Assembly (NCBI GenBank): GCA_963806495.1
Contig: CAWDYA010000007.1
Span: 392,095-456,094 of the forward strand
DNA length: 64,000 nucleotides
Source of the DNA: CAWDYA01 sp963806495
GTDB taxonomy: Bacteria; Acidobacteriota; Polarisedimenticolia; JACPZX01; DASXTC01
Direction of reading: 5' to 3'
The translations under genes and the position numbers were made by a program. The notes under the pieces are model-generated. The model ran no database searches, was not told the origin of the DNA, and saw nothing but the letters and a program-made list of their open reading frames with translations. This document shows, piece by piece, positions 34,677 through 44,484 of this stretch (its first letter is position 1; each line of letters starts with the position of its first letter).

Positions 34677-36566
34677 GTGACGTTGGACAGAAAAGCCCAC
34701 GCGCTTCTGATCCTCGACATCCTCGCGGTGTTCGGCACGGCCCTGGGCGCGAATTACCTGCGTTTCGACCAGGTCTATCCCGCGGAGTTCACCCACTTCA
34801 GCAAGTGGCTGCTCCTCGACATCGTCATCACACCGATCGTCTTCTATGCCATGGGGCTGTACCGCAGCGTCTGGCGCTATGCGAGCATCGCCGACCTCAA
34901 GCTGATCACATACGCGGTGGGCACCCGCACGATCGTGCTCATCTCCCTCTTCATCTTCCTCGGATACGATCGCGGCGTGCCGCGCTCGACCACGATCCTC
35001 CAGGCGATACTCCTGCTCGGCGCGGTGGGCGGGATCCGGCTCTTCACGCGCGTCCAGCGTGAGAGGACCCAGCAGAAGAGCCTGAGGAAGAAGACACCGG
35101 TGCTGATCGTCGGCGCCGGCGACGCGGGTGAGATCATTCTCAGGGAGCTCAAGGGGAACACGACGCTGCCCTACAATCCAGTGGGCTTCGTCGATGACGA
35201 CCCCAGCAAGTGGGGCGTCCGGATCCACGGCGTGCCGGTGCTTGGCGGCACGAAGGACATCCCGATGATCGCGCCGCAACGGCATGTCAGCGCGGCGATC
35301 ATCGCCATCCCCTCTGCTACCGGGCAGGAGCTCACCAGCATCTACCAGGCGTGTCGCGCGGCCGGCGTGCGAACCAAGACCGTGCCCCCGGTGAGCCAGC
35401 TTTTCGAGGGACGGCTGAGCCTGAGCCAGATCCGCAACGTCGAGCTCGAGGACCTGCTCGGGCGGGATCCGGTGAACGTCGAGATGGATGCGATCCGGAC
35501 GACCCTCGGCGGCAAGCGCGTGCTGATCACCGGCGGCGCCGGCTCGATCGGACGCGAGCTGGCGAGGCAGGTGGCCGAGCTCGGTCCGGAGCGTCTGGTC
35601 GTTTACGATCGCAACGAGAACTCGATGTACTTCACCGAGATGGAGCTGCGCAAGCGGTTCCCCGCGGTCGCGATCGACTGTATCGTCGGCGACATCCTGG
35701 ATCGCCCGAGGCTGGGCGAGGTGATGGAGAGCGCCGCGCCGCACGTCGTGTTCCATGCCGCCGCGTTCAAGCACGTGCCGATGATGGAGGTCAACGCCAC
35801 CGAGGCCTTCAAGAACAACGTCTTCGGCACGCGCAACGTCGCGGAGAAGGCCGCCGAGCTGGGGGTGGAACGGTTCGTGCTCATCTCGACGGACAAGGCG
35901 GTCAACCCGATCAGCGTCATGGGCGGCACCAAGCGTCTCGCGGAGCTGGTGCTCCAGGAGATCCCGGGGACGACACGGTTCGTCTCGGTGCGGTTCGGCA
36001 ACGTGCTCGGCAGCGACGGCTCGGTGATCCCCCTGTTCAAGAAGCAGATTGCCGAGGGGGGGCCGGTCACCGTCACCCACCCGGAGGTGTCGCGCTACTT
36101 CATGACCATCACCGAGGCGGTGCAGCTCGTGCTGCAGGCCGTGACGATGGGCACCGGCTCGGAGGTCTTCCTTCTCGACATGGGCAAGCCGATCAAGATC
36201 GTCGACCTGGCGAGAAACCTGATCGAGCTGTCCGGCTTCCGGCCGCACGAGGACATCGAGATCGTGTTCACCGGGCTGCGGCTTGGCGAGAAGCTCCACG
36301 AGGAGTTGTACTACCGCGGCGAGGCATGGCTCGACACGACGCACAAGAAGATCCTCAAGTTCGGCAACGGGCATCATGCGCCGGCAGGCGTCCTCGCCAG
36401 GCTCAAGCTGATGGAGCACGCGCTGCTCAACTCTCCCGCCTCCGAGATGGACGGTGTGGTGAGACGCGCTCTCGACGAGTTGATCCCCGAGTTCAAGGGT
36501 CCCAAGCCCAAGGACACCCGGGAGCCTCTGCCGGGTCGGCCTTCCGTTCGCGCCGCGTATATCTAG
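34677..36566 (+). CDS. CapD/FlaA1-type nucleotide-sugar 4,6-dehydratase, membrane-bound
   Basis: 629 residues. Four N-terminal membrane helices (ALLILDILAVFGTALGANYL onward) and a CoA-binding-like domain (VLIVGAGDAGEIIL) precede a C-terminal short-chain dehydrogenase domain: GGAGSIGRELARQV binds NAD, and HAAAFKHVPMME with SVMGGTKRLAELV hold the catalytic region; the usual Tyr is replaced by Met in the SxxxMxxxK pattern, as is normal in this family. It converts UDP-GlcNAc-type substrates to 4-keto-6-deoxy sugars. GTG at 34677 is preferred to GTG 34668 because AAGGAG sits eight bases ahead. First gene of the locus. Confidence 0.88.
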   Translation: MTLDRKAHALLILDILAVFGTALGANYLRFDQVYPAEFTHFSKWLLLDIVITPIVFYAMGLYRSVWRYASIADLKLITYAVGTRTIVLISLFIFLGYDRGVPRSTTILQAILLLGAVGGIRLFTRVQRERTQQKSLRKKTPVLIVGAGDAGEIILRELKGNTTLPYNPVGFVDDDPSKWGVRIHGVPVLGGTKDIPMIAPQRHVSAAIIAIPSATGQELTSIYQACRAAGVRTKTVPPVSQLFEGRLSLSQIRNVELEDLLGRDPVNVEMDAIRTTLGGKRVLITGGAGSIGRELARQVAELGPERLVVYDRNENSMYFTEMELRKRFPAVAIDCIVGDILDRPRLGEVMESAAPHVVFHAAAFKHVPMMEVNATEAFKNNVFGTRNVAEKAAELGVERFVLISTDKAVNPISVMGGTKRLAELVLQEIPGTTRFVSVRFGNVLGSDGSVIPLFKKQIAEGGPVTVTHPEVSRYFMTITEAVQLVLQAVTMGTGSEVFLLDMGKPIKIVDLARNLIELSGFRPHEDIEIVFTGLRLGEKLHEELYYRGEAWLDTTHKKILKFGNGHHAPAGVLARLKLMEHALLNSPASEMDGVVRRALDELIPEFKGPKPKDTREPLPGRPSVRAAYI

Positions 36567-36616
36567 GGGAAAATTTTTTGGGTTCGATTGTTCATTTTCG
36601 TTCATTCTTCCTTGAC

Positions 36617-37309
36617 ATGAGGCGTTACGTGCCGTACATGACCGGTCCATTCCATATCGATGCGAGGGGAGGGCTTCCGGCCGTGCTCTGTGCCGCCATG
36701 GTGCTGCTCGCGCCGCCGTCATGGACGGGTCTTCTCGCGGCTGCCCAGGATGATGACCAGCAGGCGCAGGCCGTCGAGGGCGTCCCCGGGGCGACGCCGC
36801 CGAACGTGCTCGCGGCCGAGGCTGCATCCGACTATGTCATCGGGGTGGAGGATGTCCTCTACATCTCGGTGTGGAAGAACCCGGATCTGTCGCGCGAGGT
36901 GCCCGTGAGACCGGACGGCAAGATCACGCTGCCGCTCATCGACGACGTGGACGCCGTCGGGCTGACGCCGTTGCAGCTCAAGGAGGAGCTGACGAAGCGG
37001 TGGAAGTCGTTCATCACGGCGCCCGAGGTCTCGGTCATCGTGACCCAGGTGAACAGCCTGAAGGTCTACATGGTGGGGGAGATCGCCAAGCCGGGGATCC
37101 TGGTGCTCAAGGGCAAGACGCGCCTGCTGCAGGCGATCTCGCTGGCCGGGGGCTTCACCAATTTCGCCGATCGTTCCAAGATCATCGTGCTGAGAGCCAC
37201 GGGTAACAACGAGAAGCGGATGGAATTCAACTACAAGAAGATCGTGTCGGGCAGCCGGCCTGAGGACAACATCGTCCTCCTGCCGGGCGACACGGTCATC
37301 GTGCCGTGA
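36617..37309 (+). CDS. Polysaccharide export protein (Wza-like, SLBB domain)
   Basis: 230 residues. After a hydrophobic export segment (LPAVLCAAMVLLAPPSW) comes the poly-export domain (SDYVIGVEDVLYISVWKNPD, VPVRPDGKITLPLIDDVDA) and one SLBB domain (LKVYMVGEIAKPGILVLKGK) ending LLPGDTVIVP. It forms the periplasmic/outer-membrane exit channel for the polymer. It is short of the C-terminal outer-membrane helix of E. coli Wza, so the neighbouring barrel may serve as outer-membrane partner. Start uncertain: ATG 36617 or 36638. Confidence 0.88.
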   Translation: MRRYVPYMTGPFHIDARGGLPAVLCAAMVLLAPPSWTGLLAAAQDDDQQAQAVEGVPGATPPNVLAAEAASDYVIGVEDVLYISVWKNPDLSREVPVRPDGKITLPLIDDVDAVGLTPLQLKEELTKRWKSFITAPEVSVIVTQVNSLKVYMVGEIAKPGILVLKGKTRLLQAISLAGGFTNFADRSKIIVLRATGNNEKRMEFNYKKIVSGSRPEDNIVLLPGDTVIVP

Positions 37310-37316
37310 GCGCGGC

Positions 37317-38611
37317 GTGCGCCCCGTGCGGATCGGCAAGGCATTCGGAGGGATCCTGATCGTGACCGCCGTCGTGGTGGCATCGGGCACAGGAGACCCG
37401 GCACGCGCGGACGTGTGGGATTTCCACGGCGGCGTGGGGCTCAATCTGGGCTACACCGAAAACCCCGGCTTCGTCAGCAAGACGAATCCCAACTACGATC
37501 CGAACTCGCCGGTCTGCAACCCCAGCGACCCCCTGTACGATCCGGGCGCGTCCGCCTGCCAGCAGACCACCCCGAGCGAGGCGCGGCGCGGCACGAGAAG
37601 CGGATCCCTGAGCTCTGAACGGGGGCCTGTCGGGCGCCTGGGCCACGACGTCGTTCGACGTGACCTACTCGCCGAGCCTGAACTACTACAAGCGGTTCTC
37701 GGGTCTGGACAATGCCAGCCACCGGCTCACCTCGAACTGGCGTCATGACTATTCGCCGCGCGCCAGGTTGAGTCTCAGCGAACTGGTCACCTATACGCCG
37801 GAGCAGGACGTTGATCCGAACCGACTGAGCTCGAACACGGTTATCGTGCAGCGCACGACGACCACCATCAGCAACTTCCGCGGCGCGCTGGTGTTCGAAA
37901 AGAGTCACAAGACGACGCTCAACTGGACCTTCAGGTCCAACGAGCGTGCCTTCAGCTCCGACAACTACATCGACACCGGCGAGCAGGAGGCCGGCATGGA
38001 GTATCGTCGGATGCTCGGGCGCTTCAGCTCCTTCAACACCGGATATGACTTCGGCCTGTTCAACTACAAGGGACGGTACCCCGGGGCGGATCACCACAAC
38101 GTCCACGTGGGGTACGGCTCTGGCCTTCGGCCCCGCCTTCCACGCCGGCGCCTGGGAGTCGGCTACAACGTGCTGGTGCCCGACGACCCTAACCAGAAGA
38201 ACTCCGATGGTCTGTTCACCAATGCCACGGTCGGCTTCCACTCGGGTCCGACTCGCGGGAACCTGGGATACTCACGGGGGATCCGTCAGGGGGGCGGCGT
38301 CTTCGCAGCGTCCCGGGCCGCAAACAGCTTCGGCAACATCCGCTGGGACATGACTCCGCACCATCTATGCCGAGATGATGGCCACCTACAACGTCAACGA
38401 GCGGATCGCCGGCTCGACGGGCACCGCCCAGGCGAATGACACGGTCAGGACCTTCAACGGACGGACCTCCCTCAGCTACCAGCTGGCGCAGGACTGGCGC
38501 CTCACTGCCTCGTTCACGCACTACAGGCAGAGCCGTCCTCCGAGTGTCTCGACCGCGCCCGACGTGAGGAGCAACCGGTACTGGCTCGGTGTCTCATGGA
38601 GCTATCGCTGA
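37317..38611 (+). CDS. Outer-membrane beta-barrel of the exopolysaccharide locus (several frame breaks)
   Basis: About 430 residues when breaks near 37609, 38112, 38150 and 38360 are bridged. A signal sequence (GILIVTAVVVASGTGDPARA) is followed by alternating beta-strand sequence rich in aromatic residues, e.g. FHGGVGLNLGYTENPGF, TFDVT-like YSPSLNYYKRFSG and a terminal RYWLGVSWSYR. It resembles the large barrels found in exosortase/EpsH-type exopolysaccharide loci. Its stop codon overlaps the ATG of the Wzz-like gene. Probable role: outer-membrane passage or attachment of the polymer. Confidence 0.65.
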
Positions 38612-40119
38612 TGGAGAACCTGATCAACATCCCGGCGTTGCTCAACAGCCTCAAGCGGCTCTGGTGGGTGCCCGATCCTGACGCTTGCTCGCCGGGATCG
38701 GGTTCTCCATCGACTTCGGCCGTAAGTTGCCGAAGATCTACCAGGCGAACACGCTGATCCTGGTCGAGCCGCAGAAGATCCCCACAAACTACGTCAAGCC
38801 GATCGTCACCACACCGATCGAGAACAGGCTGAAGACAATCCAGCAGCAGGTGACGAGCCGCAGCCGCATCGAGACGATCATCGAGTCGGAGAATCTGTAC
38901 GCCAACCTGCGCGACAGGGTTCCGATGGAGGATCTGGTCGCACGCGTCAACCGTGGTATCCGCCTGGAGGTGCGGGGGACGAGCACGTTCCGCATCTACT
39001 ACGAGGATCGGGATCCCCTGGTCGCGGCGCGCGTTGCCAACGCCCTCGCGGAGCTGTTCATCAGCGAAAACGTCAACTCGCGCAAGGCCGAGGCCAAGAG
39101 CACGACCAGCTTCCTCGAGCAGCAGCTCGGCGAGAGCAAGACGAGCGCTCGAGCACCAGGAGAAGCTGATCACGGAGTTCAAGAAGACACATCTTGCCGA
39201 GCTGCCGACACAGCGGGACGTCAACTTCAGGATGCTGGAGGGGTTCCGCGCACGCCTGCAGACGACCATGGACGCCATCAGCAAGGAGGAGGACCGGAAG
39301 ATCCTTCTCCAGTCCCAGCTCGCCGACCTGCCGCAAAGCGGCGCCACCAGCAAGCAGACGCTCGCCACGCAGCTCGAGGATCTCCGCAAGAAGCTGGTTG
39401 AGCTGCGCGGGATCTACACCGAGCAGCATCCCGAGGTCACGCTGGTCAAGCGGCAGATCGCGCAGCTCGAGCAGGATCTGACGGCCCAGCAGGCCGAGAA
39501 GGACCCGAACGCGGCTGCGCCCGCCGCGCCGTCTCTGCGCGAGCAGCAGCTCACGCAGCAGATCGCGGAAAGCGACCTGCGCCTCAAGGATCTGAAGCGC
39601 GACGCAGGCCGGCTGCAGAACGACATCCAGGACTACGAGAACCGGCTGGCCAACGCCCCGAAGAACGAGCAGGAGCTCCTGACGCTGCAACGCGACTACG
39701 ACATCATGCAGCAGAGCTACCTCGAGCTGCTGCGCAACAAGACGCAGGCGGAGATGGCCGAGTCTCTCGAGCAGGAGAGGCAGGGCGAGCAGTTCGTCGT
39801 GCTCGACAAGGCGGTGCCTCCGGCGCGTCCCTACAAGCCCAACCTGACGCAGATCGTCGGGATCGGCTCCGCGATCGGATTCCTTGGCGGCATCGGCATC
39901 GCCTTCCTGTTCGACCTCCTGCGTCCGCGGTTCCGCACCGAGGACGAGCTGACGGCCGCCTACGGGATCCCGGTGCTGGTGAGCATCCCGTCGATTGTGG
40001 CCGATCGGCCGAGAAATGTGACGACGTGGAGCCGCAGGCTGCTGCTCGGGACAGGGATCCTCGTCGCATTGATCACCGCCGTGGCCGTGATCGGTTTGAT
40101 GACGGGGTGGGGCCGATGA
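38611..40119 (+). CDS. Wzz/GumC-type polysaccharide co-polymerase (two frame breaks)
   Basis: About 500 residues across breaks near 38672 and 39146. An N-terminal membrane region runs into YQANTLILVEPQKIPTNYVK, the Wzz domain. A long coiled-coil periplasmic part follows (EHQEKLITEFKKTHLAELPT, LREQQLTQQIAESDLRLKDL), then a GNVR-like segment (TLQRDYDIMQQSYLELLRNK) and a C-terminal helix pair (IVGIGSAIGFLGGIGIAFLF, LLLGTGILVALITAVAVI). It sets polymer length with the CpsD-type kinase, whose ATG overlaps its stop codon. Confidence 0.85.
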
Positions 40120-40835
40120 GTACCGCAGCCTGGCGGCGCGACCCGGTCCTCGTCAGCCTGTTCGACGCCACCGGTGTGGCTGGAGAGCAGTTCCGCAAGC
40201 TTCAGGTCAAGCTGCGGGCGCTCAAGAACGCCACCGGCGGCAAGATGACCTCCGTCGTGGTGACCAGCCCGCTCATGGGCGAGGGGAAAACGTCCTGCGC
40301 GACCAATCTCGCGCTAGCCATGGCGAACGAACCGCAGCGCCGGGTGCTGTTGATCGACTGCGATGTCAGGAAGCCGCGGATCCAGGACCACATCGACATC
40401 GCCCCGAGGCTTGGCGTCGTCGAGATTCTCGAAGGGAAGGCTACGGTGGAGGAGGCCACCGTGACCATGCCCGGGGGCAACCTCGATCTGGTGGCGCTGT
40501 GCGGCGCCCAGCGCAGCAACGGCAGCCGTCCGACCTCCCTGCCGATGGAGCGGCTGAAGGACCACTTCCAGGCCCTGGCCGGCCGCTACGAGTTCATCGT
40601 CTGCGATGCACCCCCGCTGCTGCCGACGGCCGACGCCGGGGCGCTCGTCGATATCTGCGACGGCACGATCATGGTCGTCCGGGCCGGTATCACACCCCGG
40701 CCCGCAGTGGCGAAGGCGCTGGCCTCAATCGACAAGAAGAAGTTGATCGGTTTCCTGCTCAACGGCGTCACCGAGAGCCGCATGGGCAAGTACTACTACC
40801 AGTACTACGCCGGTACGTCGAAGGGGGATAAATGA
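40116..40835 (+). CDS. CpsD/CapB-type tyrosine autokinase
   Basis: 239 residues. A BY-kinase ATPase domain: Walker A SPLMGEGKTS at residues 51-60, Walker A' RRVLLIDCDVRKPRIQ, and Walker B YEFIVCDAPPLLPTADAG. The C-terminus has a small tyrosine cluster (KYYYQYYAG), the usual autophosphorylation tail. With the Wzz-like protein encoded just before it, it should control polymer length and export by cycling phosphorylation. The separate-kinase layout is the one more typical of Firmicutes, but also occurs in exosortase-type loci. Frame intact. Confidence 0.88.
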   Translation: MSTAAWRRDPVLVSLFDATGVAGEQFRKLQVKLRALKNATGGKMTSVVVTSPLMGEGKTSCATNLALAMANEPQRRVLLIDCDVRKPRIQDHIDIAPRLGVVEILEGKATVEEATVTMPGGNLDLVALCGAQRSNGSRPTSLPMERLKDHFQALAGRYEFIVCDAPPLLPTADAGALVDICDGTIMVVRAGITPRPAVAKALASIDKKKLIGFLLNGVTESRMGKYYYQYYAGTSKGDK

Positions 40836-41365
40836 AGCGCCCGGCGATCGCCGGTGGTGGGGCCGATGGTACGTCGTGAGCACTCGGCCGCGCCGGGAGG
40901 AGTTCGCCCGTGTGATGCTGGAGCAGCAGGGGCTGGAGGCGTTCCTTCCAATGGTCCTCGAGTGGTCCACGGGAAGAGGCCGGATGCGCGAGCAGGTCAG
41001 GCACCTCTTCCCCGGTTACCTCTTCGTACGGATGGCCGGGCCCCGGGATTATCCGAAGGTGCAATGGACTCCGGGTGTGCGCCGTCTGCTCGGAGCCGGC
41101 GAGGAGCCGGAGCCCGTGGACGACGCTCTCGTCGTCGGGATCGCGGGTCGGATGGGGCACCGCGGATATCTTGTGCAGCGGCCCGAGCTGCATGCCGGAG
41201 ATCCCGTCGAGGTGCGGTACGGGCCGCTTCTCCGGTCTGTTCGGGGTGGTGGAGTCACCGAGCACGGCTCGGGAGCGGGTGAGGGTCCTGCTGAGCTTGT
41301 TCGACCGTTCGACCTGCGTGGAGCTGGAGGTGAAGGACCTCATCCGATTAGGGCACCGCTGCTGA
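40832..41365 (+). CDS. NusG-paralogue antiterminator (RfaH/LoaP/UpxY-like), frame breaks
   Basis: About 175 residues if breaks near 40855 and 41237 are bridged. The N-terminal NGN domain reads WYVVSTRPRREEFARVMLEQ, then LFPGYLFVRM and VQWTPGVRRLLG; the C-terminal KOW domain reads SGLFGVVESPSTARERVRV, then LLSLFDRSTCVELEVKDLI. These are the marks of specialised NusG paralogues that bind RNA polymerase and prevent early termination in long polysaccharide operons. Its ATG at 40832 overlaps the CpsD stop codon, so it is part of the operon it may control. The long structured leader upstream of 34677 fits such control. Confidence 0.75.
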
Positions 41366-41425
41366 AAGCCGACGGTGGAGGACGTGAGAGCACCATGGGA
41401 GGGGAGATCATGAGAATGGTGGCAC

Positions 41426-41632
41426 ATGGACAGAGACGGCGATGAGATCCTGACGAGCCGGGAGGCACAGAAGCTTCTCAAGATAGGCAGAACGAAGCTC
41501 TGGGCGCTGACGAAGAACGGACATCTTCCGGCTTACAGGATCGGGGACGGGAAAACCTCCGCCCTTCGATACAAGAGGGTGGAGTTGATGAAGTGGCTCG
41601 ATCGGAACCGCATCGTCTTCAAAAAGGACTGA
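41426..41632 (+). CDS. Excisionase-type helix-turn-helix protein
   Basis: 68 residues: a single winged-helix domain of the excisionase/MerR type (LTSREAQKLLKIGRTKLWAL, then LPAYRIGDGKTSALRYKRVE), often called HTH_17. These proteins bind DNA in phage excision or as small regulators. Its place between the NusG paralogue and a phosphoesterase inside a polysaccharide locus suggests a local regulator. Frame intact. The target site is unknown. Confidence 0.75.
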   Translation: MDRDGDEILTSREAQKLLKIGRTKLWALTKNGHLPAYRIGDGKTSALRYKRVELMKWLDRNRIVFKKD

Positions 41633-43034
41633 GGTGGGGGGCCGTCCTGCGCGTGCTGGCGGGAGCCGGCGCGGCGCTGCTGACGGGTGTCGCCCTGTAC
41701 GCCGTTGCGGTGGAGCCCTGGACCGTGATCGAGACCGATGTCTCGATCCCGCTGACCGGCCTGCCCGGTCCGCTGGCCGGTTACAGGATCCTTCTCCTAT
41801 CGGACTTCGAGGCGGACGCTCCCGGAACGCGCGAGCGTCAGGTGGCGGCGATCGCCGCGCGCGCGCGTCCCGATCTGATCCTGGTGGCGGGGGACCTCGT
41901 GGACAAGGGTATCCATGGCAAGCCGAGGGTTCGGGCATACGGGAAGATGGCGGCGTACCTCGGCGGCCTGCCGGCGCCCGACGGCGTCTGGTTCGCGCAG
42001 GGGCACGGAGAGAGCGCCTCGAGGATCGACGAGGAGGATCTGCTGCGCGCTCTGGAGGCGGGCGGCGTGCATCCGCTCCTCAACGAGGTGGCCTTCATTC
42101 AAAGAGAGGGCGCCTCGCTCGCGCTGATCGGCGTACGGATCCACGACTACGCGGGGAAGGGGAAGTGGACGGTGGGACACGACGGCGTCATCACGGAGGG
42201 CCCGGGCAACCGGGAGTCCTACGTGGAGTACCGCGAGCCGGGGTGCGCGGCGTGGAGAGACTATGAGCTCAGCGGCAGGATGCGTTTCGGGAGCCCCCAC
42301 GACTGGGCCGGCTTCCTGGTGCACAGCCGGCTGGGAAAGCGGGAGGACCGTTTCTACTTCGGTGTCCGTCGTGACTATCTGCCCTACCTCGGGGTCTCGG
42401 CGCACGGCACCGTCTACACCAGCGGCACCTTCACGCGGGCCGAGCAGATGAGCGCCGGCGTCTGGCACCGTTTCCACGCGAAGGTGGAGACCACCAACGC
42501 GGGCGTCCGTTTCCGGGCGCGGGCGTGGCGGGAGACCGAGAGCGAGCCCGAAGGGTGGGATTTCGACTATCTCGACGCCACCGACACCCGGATCGAGTCG
42601 GGCACCGTCGGCCTGTACGGCGAGGGGCCCGGAGTCAAGACCTTCTCCGACCTGAGGATCACGGCGGGGGACGGGACCGGGCGCTGGGAGGAGCCGAAGG
42701 GCGCGGACTTCCTCATGGGCCTGCTCTCCCGGGTGCCCGAGGGGACACCGGCGATCGTGCTTTCCCACACGCCCGATATCTACGAGGACGCGGCCGAGCT
42801 GGACGTGCCGCTGACGCTTGCGGGCCACACACGGGGGGGCAGATCCGACTGCCGTTCTTCGGCCCGATCGTCGTCGACACGAGCGTGGGGCGCGACAGGG
42901 CTTCAGGGCTCTCCGGTCGCAACGGGCGTTTCCTCTATGTGACCCGGGGTATCGGCACCAGCCGGCTGCCTGCGCGTTTCCTCGCGCCGCCCGAGGCCAC
43001 GGTCATCACGCTGACGGGCGACCGCGATGACTAG
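41593..43034 (+). CDS. Membrane metallophosphoesterase with an inserted beta-sandwich-like domain (one frame break)
   Basis: About 480 residues. A membrane helix (LRVLAGAGAALLTGVALYAV) precedes a calcineurin-like fold: RILLLSDFEADAPG, ILVAGDLVDKG, then much later IVLSHTPDIYED and, after a break near 42830, GGQIRLPFFGPIVVD. Between the second and the later motifs, residues ~195-375 (e.g. YVEYREPGCAAWRDYELSGR, FRARAWRETESEPEGWDFDY) look like an inserted LamG/DUF1080-type sandwich. Two catalytic motifs differ from the norm: DFE instead of D-x-H, and GHGE instead of GNHE. Start uncertain: GTG 41593 overlaps the HTH gene; GTG 41653 is an alternative. Confidence 0.65.
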
Positions 43035-44456
43035 CCTGCTCTACATCGCGATGACCGTGGTCGCCATGGCGCTGCTCCTGCGCGGGGCACGATGGGGGAT
43101 TGCAGCACTGGCGTTTCTGATCCCGCTCTCCGCGCGTCTGCCCAGTCTGCCGATCCCGACGCTCAACATGCAGAACTTCCTGGTGCTGGCCGGTTTCGCC
43201 TGGCTGCTGGCCACTTCGGCCAAACAGGGGAGGGTGGGGCGCCTGAAGCTCGCCGTCCCGATCGGCATGTTCATCTTCCTCGTGACGGCGGCCTACCTCA
43301 CCACGAAGTTCTTCTGGATCCCCAACGAGTGGGCGAGGCGCTACGATCCGTACCAGGTTACCCTGGCGTACAAGTGCCTGCTGACGTGTTTTCTGCTCTA
43401 CGCTCTCGGCTGTCTCGTTGCGCGCCGCGCCGAGGACGTCCGGCTCGCCGTCATGGGACTGCTGGCAGGCACCGCGTTCGAAGGGCTTTTCGTGTGCCTC
43501 GAGGTGGTGCTGCACGGGCCTGCGCGCGCCAACGGCCATCTCGCGGAGCCGAACAGCGCGGGGGCGTATCTCGCCTGGGCCGTGGCTCTCGGCTTCGGGG
43601 TGCTGCTCGCTCTCGGGCTCTCGGGATGGGCCGGCCGTCTGGCGATCGGCACGGTCGGGTTCTGCGCGGTGGGTCTCATATTCACGCTGTCGCGGGGCAA
43701 CTGGCTGGCGGCGGTCGCGGGAGCGTCGTTCGTCGCCGTGCTCAGGGATCGACGCGTCCTGATCCTCATTATCATCGCCCTCGTGACTCACGATCTCTGG
43801 CTGCCGAACAAGGCGCAGAACCGTCTCGACGAAACGCTCGATCACGTGGACGAGGAGACCGCGCAGGTACGCAACGCCGGCGACATCTCCGAAGTCCAGA
43901 AGATGGAGGCTCTGCAGGCCTACCTCACGGGTGGAGAGGAGGGGATCCGAACCAGGGGGGAATCAAACTGGACTCCTCGAGTCAGATTCGGCTCTACGTC
44001 TGGATGGCCTCCCTGAAGATGATCGAGGATCATCCCCTGGGTGTGGGGTACGGCCTCTTCCGGTACTATCTGCCGGCCTACTCACCGGTCTACCGGTTCC
44101 GCGCGGCGCACAATACGTATCTGCTGCTGGCCGCCGAGACGGGCGTCCTCGGCCTGCTGTCGTTCCTCCTGCTCCTGGGTTTGATGATGAGGGAGTGCTG
44201 GCTGGCATTCCGCCGGTGCCGTGATCCCTGGTTGAAGGCCGTGGCCATCGGCGCCCTGGCGTCCACCATATCCATGGCGATCTCGTCGTTCTTCTACAGC
44301 TTCTTCTTCAACGTGGAGATCAACGGGCAGCAGTGGCTGCTCCTCGGCATCGCGATGCAGCTTCGGCGGATAGACGCCGAGGAGCCGAAGGAAGAAAGAA
44401 CAGGCGAGCCGACCCCCGATCCCGGGCCGCGTCCTCTGTATGAGCTCGTCACATGA
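43027..44456 (+). CDS. O-antigen ligase/polymerase-like membrane protein (one frame break)
   Basis: About 475 residues and some twelve membrane helices, with a break near 43962 in the large periplasmic loop. Marks of the Wzy/WaaL family are the loop with ARRYDPYQVTLAYKCLLTC, FTLSRGNWLAAVAGASFVAV (Arg-Gly-Asn) and, after the break, MIEDHPLGVGYGLFRYYLP and AHNTYLLLAAETGVLGLLSF (Asn-x-Tyr). It would polymerise the exopolysaccharide repeat or ligate it to an acceptor on the periplasmic side. The ATG overlaps the end of the phosphoesterase gene. Confidence 0.82.
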
Positions 44457-44484
44457 GCGCCCCCGGAACGCGAAAGGACTCCGT

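Noticed and set aside
34434..36827. An open frame of about 800 codons opposite the CapD-like gene
   Set aside because: Shadow of a clearly recognised dehydratase; no motif of its own.
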